Assembly (NCBI GenBank): GCA_041915365.1
Contig: JAYSBP010000004.1
Coordinates: forward strand, 87,098-151,097
DNA from: UBA6016 sp041915365
GTDB lineage: Bacteria > Campylobacterota > Campylobacteria > Campylobacterales > UBA6016
Length of the DNA stretch: 64,000 nt
Reading direction: 5' to 3'
The translations under genes and the position numbers were made by a program. The notes under the pieces are model-generated. The model did no database searches. It was not told where the DNA came from and was given only the letters and a program-made list of their open reading frames with translations. Shown here in pieces: positions 58,221-64,000 of the stretch; position 1 is the stretch's first letter, and each line of letters starts with the position of its first letter.

Positions 58221-58892
58221 TTAGCCTTCGTATATTTCTTTGATGCTTGATACTTCTACGTATTGACTACCGACCTTGAAGTAAGGGGTGCCATTGGTTA
58301 TTTTTACCGATTCTATCGGATATGCTCCGATTGTGGTTTTGCCTGTTGTGCTGTCTGTTCCTGTGTACTCTACTTTTACATAGTAAGCGCCGTCTGCAAC
58401 AGTACCGCCGCTATTATTTGTGCCGTCCCATTTCACTTGGAATACGCCCTTGTCTTTTGCGTCGTAAGTGAACGTTTTGTATGTCGTGTTGCCTGTCGAG
58501 TCTACTATGCTAACCGTCGAGCTTTTGGTATCTTTTGGCAAATAAACGTCAAATGTTCCACCACTGCCATTTTTCACGTTTAGCGCCGTTAGCCCAGTAT
58601 CGGCCATTTTGCCTATCGCCGACGATAGTGAATAGTTTGCCGATGTTTTAAACGCATTGGTCATATTTTCCATTGCGGTTTTGGTTGCGTTTTGAGCTTC
58701 AAGGGCGGATAGTTGGCTGGTTTGAGTTAGCATCTTGTCCGTATCCATAGGGCTTGTCGGATCTTGATATTGCAATTCGACTAAAAGTAGCTTCATAAAG
58801 GCTTGAGAGTCAAGCTCCGCTTTTGGATTTGTTGCCGTTGTATTTGCGCCGCTTGTGACCGACGTATTAGTGTTTGATACCGCTGATGCCAT
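58221..58892 (-). CDS. flgD: Flagellar hook assembly protein FlgD
   Basis: A 223-residue scaffold that caps the growing hook. Its N-terminal FlgD motif is LDSQAFMKLLLVELQYQDPT, then SPMDTDKMLTQTSQLSALEA. The C-terminal part is an Ig-like domain (VSIVDSTGNTTYKTFTYDAK, KWDGTNNSGGTVADGAYYVK). It sits between fliK and the FlgE-like gene with gaps of 10 and 4 bp, all on the minus strand. Confidence 0.93.
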   Translation of the reverse strand: MASAVSNTNTSVTSGANTTATNPKAELDSQAFMKLLLVELQYQDPTSPMDTDKMLTQTSQLSALEAQNATKTAMENMTNAFKTSANYSLSSAIGKMADTGLTALNVKNGSGGTFDVYLPKDTKSSTVSIVDSTGNTTYKTFTYDAKDKGVFQVKWDGTNNSGGTVADGAYYVKVEYTGTDSTTGKTTIGAYPIESVKITNGTPYFKVGSQYVEVSSIKEIYEG

Positions 58893-58902
58893 TTTTTGCT
58901 CC

Positions 58903-60246
58903 TTACGCGTATTTAGGGTGTGGTACGATGATATCTAGGCTCTCTATCTTGCCCATGTCGTCGTTGTTTACTTGATATTTTTTTGCCGCTTCTTTTTGCC
59001 AGTTTTTGTTGCTTTGCTCTTTGTTTTGGTCTGAGAAATTAAAATTCATTTGCAAGCTAACAAACCCTTGCGCCATCAGATTTTGTCTGAACTCCTGAAT
59101 ATTTTGCATAAACATCTGCATGGTGTCTTGGCTTGAAGTGACGTTGACTATCAGATTTTGTCCTCTGCTTATTAGAGTCACGTCTACAGCGCCAAGATTT
59201 TGCGGATTTAGCTCCATTGACACCTTCATTAGCGGCGGTTTGTAGTTGTCCACCGTCTCTTTGATGTCTGATGAGAAATTTTTTAGCGCTTCGTTTGCGA
59301 CCGCCATTTTACTCTTGAGGTCTGTCTCTGTTTGCTTTGGTGCTTCCATAAAAGCACTACTTACAAGCTCTTTTTTGTTTGAAAGCTCGTCTTTTGCCGC
59401 CTCTTTTTTCAGAAGCAGACCTTCGCTGTCTAGCTCTTTGCCTTGAGCCTTTGCCTCTGGGCTTAGCTCTTTAAAAGCGGAAGCAAGTGTGTTTTCTGTT
59501 TTCGAGGATAGTTTTTCTCCATCCTTTTTACCGTCTTTTATATCTTTGGTTTTTTGAACTACCGATTTATCTACCGCCTCAACCGCTTCTTTTTGCTTTA
59601 GGCCGCCTTGCAACAAATTGGCTAGAGTGGGAGCATCATTTTTTTGAGTGACTTGTTTGTCGTCTTTTGCCACCTCTTTTTTTATTTTTTGCTCAATTTG
59701 AGTTTGAGCTGCATCTGCTTTTTGTTCCGCTTGCAGTTGTTTTTTGTCGCTTTGTTTGGCGGTTTTTTTTGTGTCAGCTTCTTTTACGGCTAGCTCCAGC
59801 TCTTTTTCCGCTTTTGCATCAAGTTTTTCGACGGCTATCTTTTTGACTTCTACACCGCCGTCCTTTGCGCTTTCAAGTAGTTTTTTTAGAGACGACTTCT
59901 CATTTTTTTTGCCGTCTTCACTGTGCTTTGTTGCGTTGTCTCTTAATTCTTTGACGCTTTTTTCTATCGCTAGCTTGTCGTTTAGTTTTACTTGTGACAA
60001 AAGACTTTTGATGTTCAAAAGTGCGCTTTGGTCTATCTCGTCTTCTTTTACCTGAGTATTTTTGAGCTTTAGAGAGCCGTTTTTGTCTAGCTCTATCTCG
60101 CCCTTTTTTGTCATCTCAAGTAGCTTTTTGACAAACTCTTTATTGTCTTTAGTGTCTATCTTGCCGGCGCTGAGCAATCCTGCCAGTGCATCGGTTTTGC
60201 CTTTGCCTTTTGCGGTTGCTTTTAGCGTCGTTATCTGCTCGCTCAT
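58903..60246 (-). CDS. fliK: Flagellar hook-length control protein FliK
   Basis: A protein of about 447 residues. The first 300 residues are Lys/Glu/Ala-rich low-complexity helix. The C-terminal 120 residues carry the Flg_hook domain: LMKVSMELNPQNLGAVDVTL, then IVNVTSSQDTMQMFMQNIQE and LRQNLMAQGFVSLQMNF. I start it at ATG 60246 because GAGG lies 8 bp upstream and the sigma54 promoter lies at 60277-60293; farther upstream in-frame ATGs are before that promoter. It should set hook length and switch substrate specificity. Confidence 0.88.
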   Translation of the reverse strand: MSEQITTLKATAKGKGKTDALAGLLSAGKIDTKDNKEFVKKLLEMTKKGEIELDKNGSLKLKNTQVKEDEIDQSALLNIKSLLSQVKLNDKLAIEKSVKELRDNATKHSEDGKKNEKSSLKKLLESAKDGGVEVKKIAVEKLDAKAEKELELAVKEADTKKTAKQSDKKQLQAEQKADAAQTQIEQKIKKEVAKDDKQVTQKNDAPTLANLLQGGLKQKEAVEAVDKSVVQKTKDIKDGKKDGEKLSSKTENTLASAFKELSPEAKAQGKELDSEGLLLKKEAAKDELSNKKELVSSAFMEAPKQTETDLKSKMAVANEALKNFSSDIKETVDNYKPPLMKVSMELNPQNLGAVDVTLISRGQNLIVNVTSSQDTMQMFMQNIQEFRQNLMAQGFVSLQMNFNFSDQNKEQSNKNWQKEAAKKYQVNNDDMGKIESLDIIVPHPKYA

Positions 60247-60276
60247 TTTGCCGACCTCGGATGGTTTTTTAAAGAC

Positions 60277-60293
60277 AAGCAAATAAAGTTCCA
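60277..60293 (-). promoter_or_regulatory. fliK: Sigma54 promoter of the fliK-flgD operon
   Basis: On the minus strand TGGAACTTTATTTGCTTG is an almost exact -24/-12 sigma54 site (GG-N10-GC). Initiation is predicted near 60267, about 20 nt before the chosen fliK start. Confidence 0.88.
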
Positions 60294-60325
60294 TTAGTAG
60301 ACAAAAAAGTGAAGCGGCTTTTGAA

Positions 60326-60331
60326 TATAAT
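60326..60331 (+). promoter_or_regulatory. typA: -10 element of the typA promoter
   Basis: TATAAT lies 31 bp before the typA start on the plus strand and is back-to-back with the fliK sigma54 promoter. The -35 element is not clear. Confidence 0.5.
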
Positions 60332-60361
60332 TCGCAAAAAATTTTTAAGATAGGGTTATTT

Positions 60362-62167
60362 ATGCAAGATATTAGAAACATAGCGGTCATCGCCCACGTT
60401 GACCACGGTAAGACGACGCTAGTCGACGGCCTTTTGAAGCAAGCTGGAACTTTCAACGAAAGAGATCAGGTTGAAGAAAGGGTGATGGACTCAAACCAAC
60501 TTGAAAAAGAGAGAGGGATTACGATTCTCTCCAAAAACACGGCTATCAACTATAAAGGTAAAAAAATCAACATTATCGACACTCCGGGGCACGCCGACTT
60601 TGGTGGCGAGGTTGAAAGGGTTCTTAAGATGGTTGACGCCGTACTTCTTCTTGTCGATGCGCAAGAGGGCGTTATGCCTCAAACAAAATTCGTTGTAAAA
60701 AAAGCCGTTGGTCTAGGACTAAAAATTCTTCTAGTCGTAAACAAAATAGACAAACCTGCGGCCGAGCCTCTAAGAATCCAAGATGAAGTATTCGACCTTC
60801 TAGCTCAAATGGATGCATCTGACGAACAACTTGATTTCCCTGTTGTTTACGCAGCGGCAAGAAACGGTATGTCTAAGAAAAATCTTGAAGATGCAGATGG
60901 TGACCTAACTCCTCTATTCGATATGATTTTGGAGCATACTCCAAAGCCTACAGGTACGACAGAAAACCCACTACAGCTTCAAGTATTTACACTTGACTAC
61001 GACAACTACGTAGGAAAAATAGGTATTAGCCGTATATTCAACGGTACTGTCAAGAAAAACCAATCGGTAGTTCTCGTAAAATCTGACGGTGAAAAAGTAA
61101 ACGGCAGGGTAACAAAACTAATCGGATTTATGGGTCTAGCTAGAATGGAGATAGATGAAGCTGGCGCTGGTGACATCGTGGCAATCGCAGGTTTTGAGAC
61201 TATCGACGTGGGTGACAGCCTTTGCGACCCGAACAATATAATGCCACTTGACCCTATGCACATCGAAGAGCCTACAATGAGCGTTGTATTCTCTGTTAAT
61301 GACTCTCCGCTAGCGGGAACAGAAGGTAAGCACGTAACAAGCAATAAACTAAGAGAGAGACTCGAGTTTGAGATGAACACTAACATCGCTATGAAGCTGG
61401 AAGCTGCAGACGGCGAAGGTAAGTTCCAAGTATCGGGAAGAGGTGAGCTTCAAATCACGATTTTGGCTGAGAACATGAGAAGAGAAGGTTTTGAGTTTGG
61501 TATTTCAAGACCTCAAGTTATCGTAAAAATAGAAAACGGTGCAAAATGCGAGCCGTTTGAGCACCTTGTTGTTGACGTTCCTGATGAGTTTAGCGGTACT
61601 ATCATTGAAATCCTCGGAAAAAGAAAAGCTGAGATGAAATCTATGATACCGATGGGTATCGGTCAAACAAGAATGGAATTCGAAATCCCCGCACGTGCGC
61701 TTATCGGCCTTAGAACGCTTTTCCTTACGAGCACAAAAGGTGAAGGTGTTATGAACCATTCATTCCTTGAGTATAGACCATTTAACGGTGAAGTAGAAAG
61801 CAGAATGAACGGTGCGCTTATCTCTATGGAAAACGGTGTTGCTACTGGATATTCTATATTCAACCTTCAAGACAGAGGTGTTATGTTCCTAGGTCCACAA
61901 ACAAAAGTTTACGAGGGAATGATAATAGGCGAGCACTCAAGAAGTAACGACCTTGAAGTAAACGTAACAAAAGAAAAACAACAATCAAACGTACGTTCTT
62001 CAGGTGCGGATGAAGCTATCAAACTTGTACCGCCTAGAGAGATGAACCTTGAAAGAGCGCTTGAGTGGATAGAAGATGATGAGCTTGTCGAGGTTACGCC
62101 TGTAAGCATCAGAATTAGAAAAAGATATCTTGACGCAAACAGCAGAAAAAGATTTGGCAAAAAGTAG
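60362..62167 (+). CDS. typA: Ribosome-binding GTPase TypA/BipA
   Basis: A 601-residue translational GTPase. G1 is AHVDHGKTTLVDGLL, G2 includes ERGITI, G3 DTPGHADFGGEVERV and G4 NKIDKPAAE. The C-terminal BipA-specific domain ends with EVTPVSIRIRKRYLDAN. The length is that of typical BipA. It assists 50S subunit assembly and stress growth. Confidence 0.97.
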   Translation: MQDIRNIAVIAHVDHGKTTLVDGLLKQAGTFNERDQVEERVMDSNQLEKERGITILSKNTAINYKGKKINIIDTPGHADFGGEVERVLKMVDAVLLLVDAQEGVMPQTKFVVKKAVGLGLKILLVVNKIDKPAAEPLRIQDEVFDLLAQMDASDEQLDFPVVYAAARNGMSKKNLEDADGDLTPLFDMILEHTPKPTGTTENPLQLQVFTLDYDNYVGKIGISRIFNGTVKKNQSVVLVKSDGEKVNGRVTKLIGFMGLARMEIDEAGAGDIVAIAGFETIDVGDSLCDPNNIMPLDPMHIEEPTMSVVFSVNDSPLAGTEGKHVTSNKLRERLEFEMNTNIAMKLEAADGEGKFQVSGRGELQITILAENMRREGFEFGISRPQVIVKIENGAKCEPFEHLVVDVPDEFSGTIIEILGKRKAEMKSMIPMGIGQTRMEFEIPARALIGLRTLFLTSTKGEGVMNHSFLEYRPFNGEVESRMNGALISMENGVATGYSIFNLQDRGVMFLGPQTKVYEGMIIGEHSRSNDLEVNVTKEKQQSNVRSSGADEAIKLVPPREMNLERALEWIEDDELVEVTPVSIRIRKRYLDANSRKRFGKK

Positions 62168-62192
62168 TACAATCAAGTAAAGGAGAGTACAT

Positions 62193-62429
62193 ATGGATGC
62201 AATTACTTTTTTCGTCGGTGTTATCGCATTTTGTATGGTGATTTTGACCGTTGTGACCATAGGTTTTTTGGTTTCTTTATCAAGAAGCGTGAAGTCGCTG
62301 GATGAGAAAGTTACTCTGCTTGTGTTTGAGCTATCTCAAATACTTCCAAATATCCGCAAAACAACACAAAATATTGCGGATATGAGCGGAATGCTAAACA
62401 TATTCTCTCTTTTCAAAAAATCCAAATAA
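62193..62429 (+). CDS. Small membrane-anchored protein
   Basis: A 78-residue protein with one N-terminal hydrophobic helix (residues 3-28) and a charged helical tail SLSRSVKSLDEKVTLLVFEL, like small DUF948-type proteins. AAGGAGAG precedes the ATG. It is 25 bp after typA and 10 bp before the next gene, so probably in one operon. No function can be given. Confidence 0.7.
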   Translation: MDAITFFVGVIAFCMVILTVVTIGFLVSLSRSVKSLDEKVTLLVFELSQILPNIRKTTQNIADMSGMLNIFSLFKKSK

Positions 62430-62439
62430 GGAGTTTAAG

Positions 62440-62754
62440 ATGGATAAATCGGCTGTATGTATATTTGTAGGAGCGCTTGTCGGTGCTGCGGCAACTTACG
62501 GTGTTATGAAAAACAAAGATAAAATCGTAGAAAAATTTGATGAGCTTGAAGGCAAATTGGAAGATACGCTAAAAAGCAAAGGTATGACTGCTGAGAAAGC
62601 AAAAGAGGTATACCAAAAAGTATCAGATAACGTGCATTCATCAATGGAAAAAATAAAAGAGATGCTCCACTCTAAAAACATAGCGGATATGGATAAAGAG
62701 CAAATCCTAAAAGAACTTGAAGCCCTAAAGGCAAAAGTAGGCAAGTTAGCTTAG
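62440..62754 (+). CDS. YtxH-like small protein
   Basis: A 104-residue protein with N-terminal hydrophobic glycine-rich helix VCIFVGALVGAAATYGVM followed by a long Lys/Glu amphipathic helix, the YtxH pattern. AAGGAG precedes the ATG. Members of the family are stress-associated membrane proteins; the precise role is not known. Confidence 0.7.
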   Translation: MDKSAVCIFVGALVGAAATYGVMKNKDKIVEKFDELEGKLEDTLKSKGMTAEKAKEVYQKVSDNVHSSMEKIKEMLHSKNIADMDKEQILKELEALKAKVGKLA

Positions 62755-62760
62755 GCACAG

Positions 62761-62777
62761 GCGGACATATTGTCCGC
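62761..62777 (+). terminator. Terminator hairpin after the YtxH-like gene
   Basis: GCGGACA, a TAT loop and TGTCCGC form a perfect 7-bp stem seven bases after the stop codon, followed by TTAAGCTTTGTTTTGTT, a T-rich tail. Confidence 0.65.
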
Positions 62778-62825
62778 TTAAGCTTTGTTTTGTTAAAATC
62801 CCGCTCTCATTTTATTAGTAGCAAT

Positions 62826-62871
62826 GGCAAGGTAGCTCAGCTGGTTAGAGCGCTGGTCTCATAAGCCGGAG
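62826..62871 (+). tRNA. Truncated tRNA-Met (CAT), 5' two thirds only
   Basis: The sequence starts GGCAAGGTAGCTCAGCTGGT and continues with a full D arm and an anticodon arm with loop CTCATAA (CAT), closing with GCCGG. After GGAG at 62871 the T arm and acceptor 3' strand are missing: what follows (TCAGTACTAGATATAAAACC) has neither a GTTCGAATC T loop nor a CCTTGCC complement. It is a disrupted gene, consistent with integration of an element at its 3' part. Confidence 0.85.
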
Positions 62872-63136
62872 TCAGTACTAGATATAAAACCCTTCAAACC
62901 CCTTTAGTTATAGGCCTTCACTGAGTTTATACAAAATTTAATTTCAGCTCAAATTATACCATAAATGTAACTCTTTTATGTAGCACTTTGTGTATCTTTT
63001 TTTGTAAGCATGTGTAATAAATATTATTAAATTAATTGATATTTATTGGTTAATTCATGTAGAGTAATTTGAAGTGGTGGACTATGGGGGATTTTAAATA
63101 ACTTTCAAGCACAAGAGAGAGCGCTTACATTTTTTT
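62872..63136. other. Non-coding stretch at the left end of a probable mobile element
   Basis: Between the broken tRNA and the XRE gene I see only AT-rich DNA with no reading frame of note and no RNA gene. It may hold the element's end and integrase binding sites, none of which I can identify. Confidence 0.5.
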
Positions 63137-63454
63137 CTAATTTTTAGACTGTATACCCTCAAACAGCAAACATATATCAATCTCTAATATTTTGGCAATC
63201 TCAATAATATGCTCAAGATTAAAGTGCTTACCTAGTGTTGTATTTTCTGCTTTGGTGACAAATGCTGGACTGCTATGACCTAACTCTGAGGCTAAATCTA
63301 ACTGACTAAGACCTTTCAACTCTCTTTGCTTCTTAACATTGTTCCCGATAACCCTATAATAATCAACAGGAGTGAAACACTTATTATCCAAATATGACCT
63401 ATTAGACAGTTTATTTAGATTGTAATATGCTAGAATTGTTTTAGGAATGTCCAA
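63137..63454 (-). CDS. XRE-family helix-turn-helix regulator
   Basis: A 105-residue protein with an N-terminal extension of about 30 residues and a HTH_3 domain: IGNNVKKQRELKGLSQLDLA, SELGHSSPAFVTKAENTTLG and IIEIAKILEIDICLLFEGI. It is related to 12410-12694 in the fold and in the closing LDVDIKDFFDGI/LEIDICLLFEGI motif. It is divergent from the hypothetical gene at 63487. It is likely the regulator of the element. Confidence 0.85.
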   Translation of the reverse strand: MDIPKTILAYYNLNKLSNRSYLDNKCFTPVDYYRVIGNNVKKQRELKGLSQLDLASELGHSSPAFVTKAENTTLGKHFNLEHIIEIAKILEIDICLLFEGIQSKN

Positions 63455-63486
63455 ATAGACACATTAATCAAGATAAGGCTAGGTGT

Positions 63487-63930
63487 ATGGAAGTTTTATT
63501 AATTATCGGTGGGATTATCGCTCTACCTTTCATAATATTTCTACTTACTGATAGGGCTGAAACAAGAACCGCTGAAGAGCAGGCTAGAGAGAGGTATGGA
63601 CAGAATACAAAACTCTCGTCACAAGAAGAGAGATTGGTTAAGGGTGCATATATAATTAAAAATGGAGGATATTACCTAGATAATGAATATGCAAAAGAGT
63701 ACTTAACATATATGGAAAACTTCAATAGTGCTCTGAAAGCTAACTTGCAAAGAGATGGATTCAGCATAGATGATGATAAATTGAAACTTGCAATGTTTGT
63801 AACGGCTGGCTATATTAAAGATGGTTTTAAATTTCAAGATGCTGTGTTTAGAGCTTACACTCTTAATGTAGGTTATACTGCCACCAAAAATCAATACACA
63901 AAAAAAGTAATTTATCTTCATAAATGCTAG
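63487..63930 (+). CDS. Hypothetical membrane-anchored protein
   Basis: A 147-residue protein with one N-terminal membrane helix (residues 2-20) followed by a soluble polar part. I recognise no domain. Its divergent position beside the XRE gene resembles the lipoprotein beside the other XRE gene, but the sequences are not clearly alike. Confidence 0.65.
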   Translation: MEVLLIIGGIIALPFIIFLLTDRAETRTAEEQARERYGQNTKLSSQEERLVKGAYIIKNGGYYLDNEYAKEYLTYMENFNSALKANLQRDGFSIDDDKLKLAMFVTAGYIKDGFKFQDAVFRAYTLNVGYTATKNQYTKKVIYLHKC

Positions 63931-63962
63931 ACTTAAAAACTGTATTTTTGGAGAAAAATATC

Positions 63963-64000
63963 ATGAGCAAAAAGAAAAAAACATACACCGCCGAATATAA
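63963..64000 (+). mobile_element. Start of a probable IS3-family transposase (orfA), cut by window edge
   Basis: ATG 63963 opens MSKKKKTYTAEY, closely matching the N-terminus common to IS3-family OrfA proteins (K-R/K-K-T-Y-T-A-E-F/Y-K). GGAG stands about 10 bp before it. Only twelve codons are visible, so the family is probable, not certain. Confidence 0.6.

Noticed and set aside
1..64000. CRISPR arrays, rRNA genes, prophage structural genes
   Set aside because: I found no regularly spaced repeats with unique spacers, no rRNA sequence and no phage structural genes.

Overview
The window is a chromosomal segment of a Campylobacterota (former Epsilonproteobacteria) bacterium. The signs are a fused IspDF, a QueF-GyrB-DnaN-DnaA origin block, a Maf-type MptE-like protein, sigma54 promoters ahead of hook genes, dense operons with 1-4 bp overlaps, frequent TTG/GTG starts and moderately AT-rich DNA. 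I do not assign a genus.

Layout. 1-11.5 kb: housekeeping genes (response regulator end, ispDF, thiC, Maf-like protein, a pilin-like protein, a small ABC exporter, priA, PIN-PhoH, a CDF transporter). 11.6-13.2 kb: tRNA-Ala followed by a RelB/RelE-type toxin-antitoxin pair, a duplicated 3' piece of the same tRNA, and an XRE regulator divergent from a lipoprotein. 13.3-15.1 kb: conserved hypotheticals and mrp. 15.3-23.5 kb: an operon for a periplasmic type II DMSO-reductase-family molybdoenzyme (rhodanese, Tat-exported catalytic subunit, four-cluster FeS subunit, ethylbenzene-dehydrogenase-gamma-like heme subunit fused to cytochrome c, small exported protein, TorD-like chaperone, polyferredoxin). 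23.5-29.4 kb: queF, gyrB, dnaN, dnaA, three perfect DnaA boxes and ruvC, i.e. the likely replication origin. 29.5-35.7 kb: a defence island with a single-chain restriction-modification enzyme and a three-gene ABC-3C-like system ending in a DUF2326-type ATPase. 35.8-37.5 kb: a double-length thyX and a small membrane protein.

37.5-48.8 kb is the most unusual part. Two related cassettes encode four short secreted precursors, each with a Sec signal peptide and then a double-glycine leader (LSxxEMxxVxGG type). They sit with five cytoplasmic-looking proteins carrying two separated EF-hand loops, two proteins of a further unknown family, two outer-membrane beta-barrel proteins, and two Sec-exported C39-type cysteine peptidases with an apparent complete active site. 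No ABC transporter is present. The inferred model is Sec export, periplasmic GG cleavage by the stand-alone C39 peptidase, and release or assembly through the barrel, broadly like the FapD/FapF pair of functional-amyloid systems but with different substrates. Each precursor gene has its own near-identical promoter with a 10-11 T tract in the -35/-10 spacer, a 5' stem-loop and a Shine-Dalgarno inside a small hairpin. The whole 11.3-kb region lies between two identical 21-bp direct repeats placed so that excision would restore two intact convergent genes.

48.8-54.8 kb: a small CxxC protein, an OlsF-like double acyltransferase, and the operon trpB-hemH-trpA-dgt. 54.9-60.3 kb: flagellar hook genes flgE, a second flgE-like gene, flgD and fliK on the minus strand, with two good sigma54 promoters. 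60.4-62.8 kb: typA and two small membrane-associated proteins. From 62.8 kb a tRNA-Met lacks its 3' part and is followed by an XRE regulator, a hypothetical membrane protein and the first codons of a probable IS3-type transposase, which marks the left edge of a mobile element running out of the window.
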